A DNA stretch of 64,000 nucleotides, taken from assembly GCA_017165825.1 (NCBI GenBank), contig CM029378.1, forward strand, positions 17,809,133 to 17,873,132. The letters are read 5' to 3'. The stretch is from Hepsetus odoe. Lineage: Eukaryota; Chordata; Actinopteri; Characiformes; Hepsetidae. The notes under the pieces were generated by a model. It did no database searches. It was not told the DNA's origin and was given only the letters and a program-made list of their open reading frames with translations. This document shows, one piece after another, positions 13,601 to 27,500 of the stretch (the first letter of the stretch is position 1; the number at the start of each line of letters is the position of its first letter). The translations under genes were made by a program, and so were the position numbers.

Positions 13601-16600
13601 GATGAACCCTCTCACTTTTAAAGAGATCTTCCAAACCACGGTGCCCTACATGGTTGAGCGGATCTCCAAAAACTATGCCCTGCAGGTACAGCCTTGTTTA
13701 GAATAAGGCATCGCTTTGTGAGAAGAGTTTAGTAGCAACTCCAAAAGTGGATGTTTTTGTTTCAACCCAAGTTTGTAGAGTAAAGTAATTGTATTTCTTG
13801 CAGAATAAAGAAGTAAGAAACCAGAGGCTAGGGATTAAAGAAAACTCCTCAAAAGTTTGGCAGCATGTGATGAATTACACTTAGAGTTCAGTTGAGAACT
13901 AAATTTCTTAAGACTATAGGTGCTTTAAACCGTAGGTTAAAGATTGTCATGGACAGTAGTGACCTTTTAAGGATTGTGGTGTGTTTAGTAAAGAATCTGG
14001 TATTTTTAACCTATGAATGGGATTCAGCCACTCCGAATGAATGAAAGCCTTCCATTCTGTAATGTGTTTCTTTTCAGATCGTGGCAAACTCTTTTCTGGC
14101 CAACTTGTCAACCTCTGCGCTTTTTGCCACAATCTTGGTGGAATATCTTTTGGAGCGACTGCCAGAGATGGGCTCCAATGTGGAGCTGTCCAACCTCTAC
14201 CTCAAACTCTTCAAACTTGTGTTTGGCTCTGTGTCGCTGTTTGCTGCAGAGAACGAACAGATGCTTAAGGTGAGAAATGTTCTACTTATTAGACTGAAAT
14301 GGAATACAGCCGCTGAGTGACATTATAATCATAAACATTATAATTCCTCACGCACAGGAACGTGTACGAAGTTTTTATTACAAAACTTGCAGTTTAAATA
14401 CCTAAAACACATTTGAAAATCTGGTGAAATTATCAAAAATAATTAACAATGAATATTATCATAAAGCCCAACATTAGTTTTAGCTGATACCACAATTTTG
14501 GGATCATCTGTCTTTACACGTCACACAAACAGCCTGTCCGTAGTTCCTCTTCTGCATGTCGGTTAGGCGGAGCTTACCGGTCAAAACCTTTAGGCCTTCT
14601 TGGTAGGGTTGACTGATTTGGGTAGAGTAACTGCACTTTCTTTTTTTTAGCATTTCTTTCATCTTAATTTCAATTATGAAAAATTCCTGTAAATTGATGC
14701 CCAGGACTTTTATTTTGTTTATTTAGCTAGCCTCTATTTTGTTTTATCTGCTTTAAAGCAGAAAATATAATAGTGTGTTGAGCAATAGTCTCAGAACCGG
14801 AGCTCTTTCTGACTGATTCAGCCCTAATCCTTGGGCTGAAGGATGCTCATTCCGAAGATAGAAGCATTTCCTGCCTCTTGTGAGAGTGAAAGATCAGTTC
14901 ACACGCTGCACCAGATCCTGACTACGACGCTAAAATCTAAAAGATGATGTGTTGGAGAAATGGGTCATCGGTAAAACTCGAACGTATGACCTTGTTGTTC
15001 GAGTGTGCTAGGACAGTGCTTTAGAGTTGGGGGCAGCTGGGTTGAGCCTGTGGGTCTTGATGGCTCAGACAGTTTCTTGGAGGTATTGGCCTGAGGGATC
15101 TCGCACACCCTCCAAACTGTGACAACAACCATGCCGCTGATGCTGTCTGTGCCAGCGGCCTCACCACATTAATTTTAATGCATTCTGTCAGCTTCTCAAA
15201 TGAGAAATGGCACTTGTGCCTCAGATTGACAGCAAGGACCCGAGTGAAGGTCATTGGAAAATAAAGGCGCGCAGAGGAAAGAGCTTCTTTCTTTCTTCCT
15301 CTGACCCATAGCTTTGGAGTTCATCAAGAGCGTAATATGATGTTCAGAAGCATTAATTGACTCTCTCTTGTCACGTTTCAGTCTGACAACTGTAATTCAA
15401 ACTTCAGCTTATTAGTGCCACATGATGTGCTCATACTTTTTGTGGCTTCCACAGTGAAATGAATGGATTTCTTAACTGCCGAGAGACAACTTGATGAAAT
15501 TGCCCTCACATGCCCTGGTTTGAATCTGCGCTGCAGTTGTTTAGGAGATATGGGTGGTGGTGGTGGTGGTCTAGTGGTAGGATCCTTGCCTACAGACCCA
15601 AAGGTCTCAGGTTTGAATCCCACCTTCAGCACTACCATTATTGGGTTCCTGAGCAAGACCCTTAACCCCAAGTTGCTCCAGGGGGGAACTGTTCTTTTGT
15701 GTCATTTTTTTATTTTTTATTTTTATTTTTTTGGGGGGGGGATGTCTTTACTCTTTAGAACACATGCATGTATCTATCAGCCACTCTGATATACTTGTTT
15801 TTTCCTCTTTTCTTAACAGCCTCACCTTCATAAGATTGTGAACAGCTCCATGGAGCTGGCCCAGTCGGCCAAAGAGCCCTATAACTACTTCTTGTTACTC
15901 CGAGCTTTATTTCGCTCTATTGGTGGAGGCAGCCATGACCTGCTGTACCAAGAGTTTCTGCCTCTTCTTCCCAACCTGTTGCAAGGTGAGCAAATCATCT
16001 TCTCGCTGCAGCGTTTATTGTTCTGACTGGCTTAGGATCAGTGGGAAGTAAAGTGGATGCGTATTCCTCACCATAAATTCATTAAGAGCTTCCAGTCTTT
16101 AACCAGGAATCGTAAAAAGCCCGAGACTGCCTCATGTTACATTAGATTAGAACCTCAAGGAGTTGCGTCGGTACTAGAGACCTGAGCAAGATGGCCTACT
16201 TTTTAGACTTCTTTGCACTGCTGGAAGATTTAATCAGATTTTTGAGCATTCATGTAGGAAACAATACATCAGACTTGGTCAAGACTAACATGATCTAGGG
16301 CTGCTTGATTATGGCAACGATAAGAATTCTGATTATGCTGGTGAATGTTAAAATCAGGATCACTGAACATGGCTACTCACTGACTTTGGAAACGTCATGC
16401 ATTTGTTGACCTCGAACATCCAACAGCATCGTTTTGTTTGTTTTAAATCGAAGCCATTCTTTAAAAAGAAAATGAGACAATGTTCATAGAGTCTTCTAAG
16501 CTTAAGGAAAGCTGATCAGCTGTGATTGGGTGAGCATTGCTACTGTTACAGAATTTCCCTCTTCTTTTCTTTTAGGCTTGAACATGCTGCAAAGTGGCCT

Positions 16601-17141
16601 CCACAAGCAGCACATGAAAGATCTGTTTGTGGAGCTGTGTCTGACTGTGCCTGTAAGGCTGAGCTCCCTGCTACCATACCTCCCCATGCTGATGGACCCA
16701 CTGGTGTCCGCCCTCAACGGATCGCAGACGCTTGTCAGTCAGGGCTTGCGCACTCTCGAGCTCTGTGTGGACAACCTGCAGCCTGACTTCCTCTATGACC
16801 ACATCCAGCCTGTTCGCGCAGAACTCATGCAGGTATAGCGTTTACAGACTCTTCTGCTCTTAGAAAATATACATTTCGAAGTAAATTTTGATAAAGGTAT
16901 GACTAAAAATAGAGTATCAAAAGATAAACGTTGCCTGATCAGCTTAGAGAAATTTGCTATTTGAACCAGGTATAGAGCATTAGCCAGAATACATGTGCCA
17001 GCGCTACCAATATGTGCAAATTAGTCTTCTGTGGTCTCTGTTTACATTTCGAAGCTTCCTATTTAAGTTAGACGTGCACCGAATTTCAGAAACAGCTGAC
17101 TGGGAGCAGCCAACCTTTTTTGCAACAGGCCATTTGAATTT

Positions 17142-17177
<36 letters not shown>

Positions 17178-20100
17178 GTAGAAAATGCAGCTGCTCACTA
17201 TTCTTATAGTAAACAGATGCTAAGAAGAGACTGGACATTCATATGGTGGAGTAATTTGACTTTGTGCCTTTTATACTTTATTTCATTTTTTAAGGCCCTC
17301 TGGCGAACACTGAGAAACCCCGCCGAGACAATCTCTCACGTGGCCTACCGGGTGCTGGGCAAGTTTGGTGGAAGCAACCGGAAGATGCTAAAAGAGTCCC
17401 AGAGGCTGCAGTATGTGGTGACTGAGGTGCAGGGCCCCAGCATCAAGGCAGAGTTTACCGACTGCAAAGCCTCCATTCAGCTGCCCATGGAAAAGGTATG
17501 GCGCCCCTCAGTTTTACGGCTGGGTTACTGAGTGCCATTTGTTTTTGGGGTACTGAACAATGTGGGTATTGCGAAACGTGCCTACAAGTGAGTAAGCTTC
17601 CACATGCCAACCGTGAAAGTCCATTTTACCACTGAATGAACACACACAATTTCCTACAGGGCAACTCCATTCTGGCTATTCATTCTGTTTAGTGATCGTA
17701 TGTCTTTGTTAGTAGTTTGTCTGAAAACTGTCATTTGATTTGGCAAAAGAGGACGGCCAGGATTAGAAATGAGTATATCTGAGGGACAGCTCAGCTTGGA
17801 CGTTTTGGAGACAAAGCTAGAGAAGCAAGCTTGCGTTGGTTTGGACATGTCCAGAGGAGAGCCGAGGATCATATTGGAAGAATGTTGTTGATGATGGAGC
17901 TGCCAGGAAAGCGGAAAAGAGGACGGACGTGGTGAGAGAGGACATGCAGGCAGTTGGTTTGAAAGAGGAAGATGCAGAGGACCGTGGGAAACGGATGATC
18001 CGCTGTGCCGACTCCTAAACGAGAGCAGCCGGAGGATGACGATGATGCCTGAAAACTGTATAGAGCCCTTTTTCCCCTCATGAGAGATGGTTTTGGGTGC
18101 CATTTTTGTTTTGTAATTGAACATTTGTAGCATAGCCGGCTCCCTTTTGTGATCCACTTAGGACTCAAAGTGTGTAGGGGAGGGGCCGGGACTGGGACAA
18201 GGATCCTCATTGTGCGATGAATCCTTGTCACAAAGCAGTGTGTTTGTGAAGCGACAGGCCTCCCCAGGTAATTAAAGAGATCATCAGGCTGTAAGCTGCT
18301 CTCATCTTCTTCCTCCTGCCCGCCCCCTTCTCTTTAATCAATCTCCCCATGCCGTGCAGACGGGATTATTTGCTGCGGCTAATGGCTCTTCCTGCTGCCC
18401 ACCGCTACTTGGGAAAACACAAACTGTCATTTCTGTAATTGCGTTCGCGCCTCCAAGATGGATGCCTCCCCGCCATTGCGCCGCCGTGGCTTAATTTCAT
18501 TTGCATGCGCCCTGTGGTTGCTGCGGGCGGCAGCTGCTGTTCGGTGCGGCCTGGAGCCCAGCACTGTCTGTTTGGATTAAGAGAAGCTTCGGTGCGTCAA
18601 AAATGCGCTCCATAACTCACACTGTCCCCAAGAGGACCAGTGGCAGGCTGGTGCTTTTGTTTGTGTGTTTGAAGGGAAAAAGCATTTATACACTCTCAAA
18701 TTCACCCACAAGGATTTATTGGTATTGATGGTGGTAATCACAGAACTGAACTGGCCTCCATCTTCAACACAGCCCACTCTTTTCTCTTTGTGCCGTCCTG
18801 ATTCTCACTCTGTAAAGAGCGACTGATATCCAGTGCAGTCCATCTCGGTCCCTTCTTTCCCGTCTCTCTAGTACAAATAGAATGTTACTATCTTCGTGGA
18901 GCCTAAGCGGTGAAATGGAAATCGGCAGAAACTGAAATGCTCCGTCAAAAATGGGGGAAAAAAGTATTGCGGTATTGAACAAGTGTATTGCAGAGTAGAA
19001 GTTGCAGTCACACCTGATCCTGCTCTCATGCTAAAGCTCCTTCCCTGCGGTCTTGATTAATCTGGCCTGCTCTCTCTGTCACCTCGGAGCTTCTTGCTGT
19101 ATTCGTCTCTTGTCGAGTATGGCAGCTTTAAGTGAAGTTTATGCGAGGGAGCCTCTGGCCCCACACGCTGCTCCTCCTGGAGCTCGTCTGCCGAGCACTG
19201 TGAGGGCGGGAAACATTGATTTAGTGCTGAATGGACTCATTCAATAAGGACCTCCAGTTTTGTGGGGAAGCTATTCACTAAAGGGCTGAGTAGCCATGGT
19301 GAGAAGGCCTTGAGTGTTTGAAAAATGGACATGGTTTTTACAGACCGTCCTCCCGGGGCTGGTACAGGGTTGGGGTGACATTTATAATAATGTCTCAACA
19401 AGGCAGAACAGCACAGGACCCCAGGAGTTGAACCACAGTGGTGTTCTTTCATATTTTTTGCACCTTTCTAGTTCGAGCCCTCTTTCTTTCAGCTGGTGTG
19501 CAGTTTAGTTCGGCTTCTGCGAACAAGGGGACCTGCACCATCACACGGAACTGATTGAACGGTCCGTTTTTAACTTGCCTCAACCGCAGTGGGGACAATG
19601 TAATCACAGTACTTTGTCTAAGCTGTGCAGCCTGCTAATAATCTTTTCTTTCCATGCCTCTTGAAGAGGCTATCAAAACTGTCAGTCGTCCCGCAGACAG
19701 TGACTCAAACACATTAAGACAGGGCTGCCTCCTCTGTCCTTGAGTGGGGCTAATTAGCTCATCTTCGGCGGCGCTTTAACTTGTCTTTTCATAATTCTGA
19801 TGGTGTGAGTGGCCGCGTTCACTGGGGCATTATGAGTCCGTTAATTCCTCCGTAGACGAGCACAGCCGAAAGAGAGAGCTGCATCACACGTCTAAATTCC
19901 TCAAACTAGACGTGCATATGACATGGAATAGGTCTAGTTTGGGTCTAATAACTAGGGCTCCACACTAGATCATTTATCATCTTGCAAAATGCACAAATGT
20001 CTCTAACATCTAAACGTTGTGTTGTGCCGGGAGCATCGCGACCAGTCTCTTCAGGCACGCGTGACTTTATTAACGTATGGCCGGAGCATCATCAGCGCTT

Positions 20101-21460
20101 TTTTGTGGCCTGTAGGGTCAGTTTAACGGACGTGTTGTAAAACAACGTCAATCCGCAATAAAAGTTCATGATGCGTATGTTTACGTAATTGGTCCTAAAG
20201 CTGGGAATATGATGATCTCGATCATTTTTGTGGTAAATTACATCAAAATATTACATTCAGAGCTAATCATGATGTCAATCGGTATTCTTGAATAACCTGC
20301 AGGTTTCATTTTAAAGAGAGTCCCGTTGAGGCGGAATAGTTTGCGGTAATTCAGCTCCTCCTTTTAGAACATAGAATAATTCAATAGAAATCGCTTCTTT
20401 TGCATTGTAAGATTTTGCGCAACTTCTTTGGAAAAAACTATAAATATTGATTAGAGTTAGTTTGTGGATGGACTTTAATGTGGATGGGGCAGCGGTGGCT
20501 CTTCCCCAGGATCAGGAGGATGTGGATTCGAATCCCAGACCAGTAGGTTGAACTGGGGTACCTGTGAGCAAGGTACCGACCCCATCACTGCTCCCTGGGC
20601 AGCTTTAAATAGCTGCCCCCGCTGCTGCATGATGTGTATGGGTGAAAAGCAGAGGTAGCATTTTGTTGCGTCTCACTGTGTTGATGCGCTGTGTTTCATA
20701 GTGCCAATTAGTCACTTTCACTTAATGTGTTGCTCTTAAAATCGGAGTAAATTTGCCCTCATTATAACGCTGCACCTTAGACGCATTCCTAGGTGTATTT
20801 AATGAATATTTCTGTGTTTAATGAATGCTGTTCATGATCCTTTTATGTGTTTGGTGTTCTTTGTGGTGTGAGGGATCTCCTCTTGTTGTCCCCAGGCTAT
20901 AGAGACAGCTCTGGACTGCCTGAAGAGCGCCAACACTGAGCCGTATTACAGGAGACAGGCCTGGGAGGTCATCAAGTGCTTTCTGGTGGCCATGACGAGC
21001 CTGGAGGACAACAAACATGCCCTGTACCAGCTCCTTGCTCACCCCAAGTAAGAGTACTAGCACCGCATGTGACCCACAAACTTCCACCTGGCGAAGAAAA
21101 TCTCACATAATGCCGCCACATAGTTATTAGGATTAGTGGGGTTACGATGCTTTGAGTTTATATAGAAATGACCCCTGTTGTGATGTGCTTCACTCAAAAA
21201 GAAATGCTTTTCAAAACTTCAGCATTAAAGACTGGGACTAAACTGGTGTTTGCTGAATGAACAGGTTTCTGTACATCCATCTATTTTCCTAAGCTCTTAT
21301 CCAGGACCGTGTCGCCATGGTAGCTGGCTGAGGAGGTTAGCCTAGACTTCCTCTAGCTCCTCCTGGGGGATCCTGAGGTGTCCCAGGCGGTTTACATATT
21401 TGGATTGCATGGTCTGTAATGTGTTTTTTTATATATTAATATATATAATATTTTTTTATA

Positions 21461-21504
<44 letters not shown>

Positions 21505-24500
21505 TATATATAAAATAAATAATTTTCTAAACACTGGTGTACCACATCAGGGTCCATTATATCTAGGATGTTGTGATCGTTTACTATATAGGCTTTCACA
21601 CCATTAGTTGTTTAAAGGTCAGTATTCATTTATTTGGTGTAAATTTGGATATTATTAATCACAGCCTCGTGTTTTTAGAGTTATAATAATTAGCTCCCTG
21701 GCATAAACTGCACAATCACCACAGTGAGAGGATGCTCATCCCATTTAAAATGTTTGCTCAAATCTGTCATGTATCTATTTTTCCACGAAGTAAAGTTTTT
21801 GTTTAACAGCTAAAATTTTTGGCAGAAACAAATGTTAATGGTGTTTTTTACAGGGCAGTTGATTGAATCATGTAATCATTTATGACTTTGGGCCTGAATG
21901 TTTTGAGGCATAGAAAACCATTTTCTCCTGTGAGCTGCATGAAATTGCTCTTTTAAAAAAATAAATAAATAAATAAAACAGTAAAATCCATGAATTTAAG
22001 CAGAATTAAAATTCAGACATTCAGTCATTGAACTGATTTCTTTTTCTTAATGAAAAGCTTAAATACTCTTTGCTCATGATTTATTACAAAATCAATTTCA
22101 GCCAGTCCTCAGCACGGCATGACCTCAACTTTTTAGCACAGTGTAGCATCGGTTATTTAAAGCAACGCGCACTGAAAATCAAAATAAATAAATAATAATT
22201 TTAAGAAATGTAAAAATTTTAAGTCGTCTCATATGTTTGAGCTTTATAGTCTTTCCATTTTGTTCAGTACCGGAGATGTTTTCTCCCAGTTGATGGGGAA
22301 CCGTCTTCTTCCAGGCTTCATGCTGGATCTCCTTCTTGAAGGAGTTTTTGTTTCCATTGTTCAGTTGACGCGTCTCTCGTTGGGGTTGCGTTTCCTGTTA
22401 ATTAGGCAAGTCCAGCAGCTTGTTCAGGTCCGCAGGCTCATTTGCATTTTCGTCTCGTGTCGGTGTTTGTTTTAGAAATGCAGATTACGCTGGGATTCCA
22501 TCGTTATTTCCTCTAAGCTATTTTTTTTCCCACTAATTGTTCTAGAAGAAATGCCGTTCGTTTAGATCGATTGAATTAGCTTGAGGTTTGTTTGACACAG
22601 CTAAAATATTCCGTTGTTAAACAAACAGACAGACAGACAGACAAACCAAATCAGGACCGTTTATTTCCTCTGGAGGAAAACGAATCTGGGCTCATATCCT
22701 CTTAAGTGTGTGTTTTGTAGTTATCTGTTTAGTTGTTTGACCTGAATTATGAAGCATTCTGGGTATTATTCATGGTAGATTGATTATTTATTTCTTCAGC
22801 TTAATTTCCTGTCTGGTTACGTGAAACATTTGAAGTTTCGTGCACGTTCATGAGCCATCAAATGCTCAATCCATGTTCCTAAGGTTCTCCTGTAGCCTCT
22901 TCAGTCTGTTCTCGGTCCGGCATGACTGCCTTGCTCTCCGAGGCCCAAGGCGTCAGCTGTGTTTCCACCCCTCCCGCGCTCCCTGCGCGCCCATCCTTTG
23001 GGCTGCCGTCAGGGTTAAAAGGGCTAATTACTCAGAGACACTTCTAGTGGCCGCAGTTCTGTGGAAGGGTGGGAGAGTCACATTACCCAGGCATTGATCT
23101 CCACGCTGGGGCTAATTGACTTTCTCTCTTTCTCTCGCTCTCTGTTTACCCCAAAAGCCTGTCGCGCGTGCCCCCGCCAAGATAATGAAGCGTGTCAGTT
23201 ATGATGGGGGGGAAACGGGCGCCGCTGTCAAATGTCTTGATTCATGACGTCCTCTTTTTCCCTCTTCCAGCGCGGCGGACTGCGCCGGTCACCATGAAAA
23301 GGCGCCTTTTCACAAGGCAGAGCGTTCTCTTAATATCGCAAATGCCAGCCCGGATAATGGAGTCCCATTCAAGTGGCGGCGCTATGAATTTGAATTGATC
23401 CGCAGCTCCCCCCCCCCCCCCCGCGCTTGCTGCCTTCTCTGCCCTGCGCTTCTCCCAGAGCCAAAGTCTTTTAAATAGCGATAATGAAATGGAGCTATCC
23501 ATCACCGCTGCCGCTGGCATTTGGCATTATAAAACACAAGCTCAAGCGCGGATAAAACAGTCACTCCATCATAGTGTCCCTATCAGCTGGGGTAAATAAC
23601 AAAACATGCTACCAAATGCCAGCCAAACACAAAGCGGATTCCTCCCACAGGGCTCAGCCTTTCGTGTTGGCTAATCAGACTCAATTGCTTGATTTGGGTA
23701 TTGAAATCATGGCACTTGTAACGGAAAAGTACATCAGATGTCGTTCTTGCGAATAGTATGTTAAATGCCTTTTAAATGCCTTCTTGCAGCTTTACAGAAA
23801 AATGGATCCCCAGTGTGATCATTTCCCACCGATATAAGGCCCAGGACACACCTGCCCGCCGAACATTCGAGCAGGCCCTGACAGGAGCCTTCATGTCTGC
23901 AGTCATCAAAGACTTGCGACCCAGCGCCCTGCCCTTCGTGGCCAGTCTCATCCGTCACTACACCATGGTTGCTGTGGCTCAGCAGTGCGGTAAGTAGGTT
24001 TGGATAAAAGAGGGGGGGGGGGGGGGCGACAATCAAGCATAGAAAAAGCACCAACAAATTGTTTAATTGAAAGTTCATGGAAAAGGCTGGGTGTTGCTGT
24101 TGAACCAGGTTTCAGGAAAAAATCATCCAGTGCTTGAACTTGCGAAAGGTGATAAAAGGGGAAATGGAGAAAGTTCTCAGTTTGAATGTGAGGATCATTT
24201 TAGTGTACTTTGAATTAAGATAAAATCCCTTATTTACCCTTATATCGGCAGCTTTGGGTCGGCTAGGTAAAGGTGAGTCTGGATGTAATGGGGTGCTTTC
24301 ACTTCTCTTTTATGCAATTATTGTTTGCTTTGCAGGTCCGTTCTTATTGCCGTGCTACCAACTTGGCAGCCAGCCGAGCACATCCATGTTCCACAGTGAG
24401 GAGAACGGCTCTAAGGGAATGGACCCTCTGGTGCTGATTGACGCCATTGCTATCTGCATGGCCTACGAGGAAAAGGAGCTGTGCAAGATTGGAGAAGTTG

Positions 24501-27500
24501 CGCTGGCAGTCATATTTGACGTTGCTAGCATTATCTTGGGATCCAAAGAGAGGGTGAGGATTTCTAAACTAAATATTTTCACGTTCTAGTTTTACTGCCC
24601 TTCGTTTTAAAGTATAGGGACTGTTTCTGCCAGGCGTGCCAGCTGCCCCTCTTCTCCTACATCGTGGAGCGTCTGTGTGCTTGCTGCTACGAGCAGGCCT
24701 GGTATGCCAAGTTGGGTGGAGTGGTCTCCATCAAGTTCCTCATGGAGAGACTGCCTCTCATCTGGGTTCTGCAGAACCAGCTTACCTTCCTCAAGGCTCT
24801 GCTCTTCGTGATGATGGACCTCACAGGCGAGGTATGACGGAAGTGGACGGGAGTTAAAGGAAATGAATTAGAAATGTGGGGGTCGTTTCTACTAATGTTG
24901 TACAGGATTGCAAAATAAAAATTAAAATCTGGTTGGTTTGGTCAAGATTATGCTGCAAGATGCTTTTAACTGCATTTAAGTTGCCTGTTAAAAGTTGGAC
25001 TGCAAGAAAAGTTTCCCTAAACTGTAAAATGTAAACTGAGCTTTTGCACTTCTAGCGACCTGGTTAATGTACTGGACTGCAACCCTAGTCGTGAAGGGCT
25101 ACATGGAAAGATTGTAGCTCATTAGTAAAATCACGAATCAAAATCGCAAAGCTTTATTTGCTTTAATTAAAGGTTATTTAGCTTTTATATATTCCATATA
25201 TGGAAGCCGGGCTGAGCCGTTCACTGTCATTTCTTATTTACATATAACCATCTGTTCAGATTACAGCAGTTTAGTTCCACCCGTTTACACCAGCATCAGG
25301 TATTTCAGCCCAGACTGATTTTGGAACGGGCCACAATCAGATCACGGCTCATTTGCATGTCATGTTATTTTGTAATGAATAAATTATGTTGCCTGAGTGA
25401 TCTTCCATCATTATACAGGAGCACTATCAAACATACACTGTTTGCTTCTTTTATTTATTTATTTTTTATACGAACTCTGCTTTTCCCTGCAGGTTTCTAA
25501 TGGTGCGGTTGCCATGGCGAAGACCACCCTGGAGCAGCTGCTGGTTCGCTGTGCTACACCACTGAAGGAAGAAGAGAAGACCGAGGAGCTGATTAGTGCT
25601 CAGGACAAGTCCTTTCACATGGTGACTCACGACCTGGTGCGAGAAGTGACCTCCCCGAATTCCACTGTACGCAAGCAGGCCATGCACTCTCTGCAGGTTC
25701 TGGCTCAGGTCACTGGCAAGAGTGTCACCATCATCATGGAGCCACACAAAGAGGTGTGTGTTCACCTTTGATTTTCAGACAGAGTGCCTCTAGACAGCAG
25801 TCGTGAACAGAGTGTGAGAGGTGTGCATAAAAATGACTGAGGAGCTGAAAAACTCATCAAGCACTTTTCTCTGTTTTGTGAAAATCAGCTTTGCTTTGTT
25901 TTACTGTTCTCCAGATTAGACTGAAGATCATGGGCTGCAGACGTGGTCATGTTCTTTTGGACACTTTAGAAACTAGAGCCATTTGTGAAACATAAAAAGT
26001 CTCTAGTAAAGCTAAAGTTTCCACAGCACTGTCTTAGATTAATCCTGTGTGTGACTCGATGTTTGTACCGATAATAAGATTTAGAGAAAACTGTTCAATA
26101 TTAGGGCGGAAGTAGCCTAACACTGAGCCATGAGTCACATGGGCACAGCCGAGGATGAACACGGACGTTCAGAACATTTGTTTAACGTATTATTTTATGC
26201 TCAATGTCTTTTTCTGAATAGAACATGAACACATTGTTAATGTCCTACCCAGTGACCAATAATTCTGGTTGTTTTTCATCATCATAAGTTGATTTTGCAA
26301 ACGATTGTTCTAATATGCGTAGCACTCCTGTAAGAATTAAGCAACATCTTCTGTTCTTTTGTCCAGTTTTATGGACATGACTTGCTTATACTTACACTTG
26401 AGAGATAAGTTTTTAATTTCTCACTCGTATGATAAACAAACATGGCTTTTTTTTCCTTCTATTTCTCCAAGTTATTTTAAATAACTTTATTTATTTATTT
26501 TTTATTTAATTTTTTATTGTCTACTCTCAGGTGCTGCAGGACATGGTTCCTCCAAAGAAACACCTGCTGCGACACCAGCCTGCCAACGCTCAGATTGGCT
26601 TAATGGAGGGGAACACTTTCTGCACCACACTGCAGCCCCGACTCTTCACCATGGACCTAAGTGTTGTGGAGCACAAAGTCTTCTATACGGAAGTAAGCAT
26701 TTCTTGACTTGTCCCGTGTACACCACTGTTTATAGACCTATCCTAGCCCGTCCAAGTTCCCTGTGAAATTGCAGCTTTGTCTTGTGTGTAGTTGTTGAAT
26801 CTGTGCGAAGCTGAGGATGCAGCCCTGATGAAGCTGCCATGCTACAAGAGTCTGCCCTCCCTGGTGCCTTTACGCATCGCCGCACTCAGTGAGTAACTTT
26901 CTGTGAATTTTCACAGGAAAAATAACCAAATGTTTTTGTGACTGACTAGAAAATGTAAAAAGTGCATCTTGCATGCTGAACGTCTTCCCCTTGGACGTTT
27001 GTGCAGACGCGTTGGCAGCCTGTAACTACCTGCCCCAGTCCAGAGAGAAGATCATCGCAGCGCTCTTCAAGGCCCTCAATTCCACCAACAGTGAACTGCA
27101 AGAGGCTGGGGAGGCCTGCATGAGAAAGGTCAGTCCTCTCACTCTTCTTTTATTCCTTTCCTTCTCTCTGCCTGCCCTGCTGCTACTAATGAGTTCTGCC
27201 AGGAACAATCAATACAGGATGGAGTGAGGCAGGCTGAGAGGAAAATGAATGTGGCTGTGATGCATCATCTCGTGTGGAAGGCTGGCCCGGGCATTATTAG
27301 AGTGGCCTTTCCACTGCTAATGGAGATGCACTGGGCTTTGAGTTTTTCTTCTCCTCCACTGTTGACAGAATAAGACTGAAAGGCATTGTTTTTTTTGTTT
27401 GGGGTGCTGATCCCTGAGCAGTATTCTGTTTCTTTTCTTTGAAGCTATCTAGGCAAAGTCATTTTAATTAGCATATTGCAAAATTTGAATGTAAAAGCCA

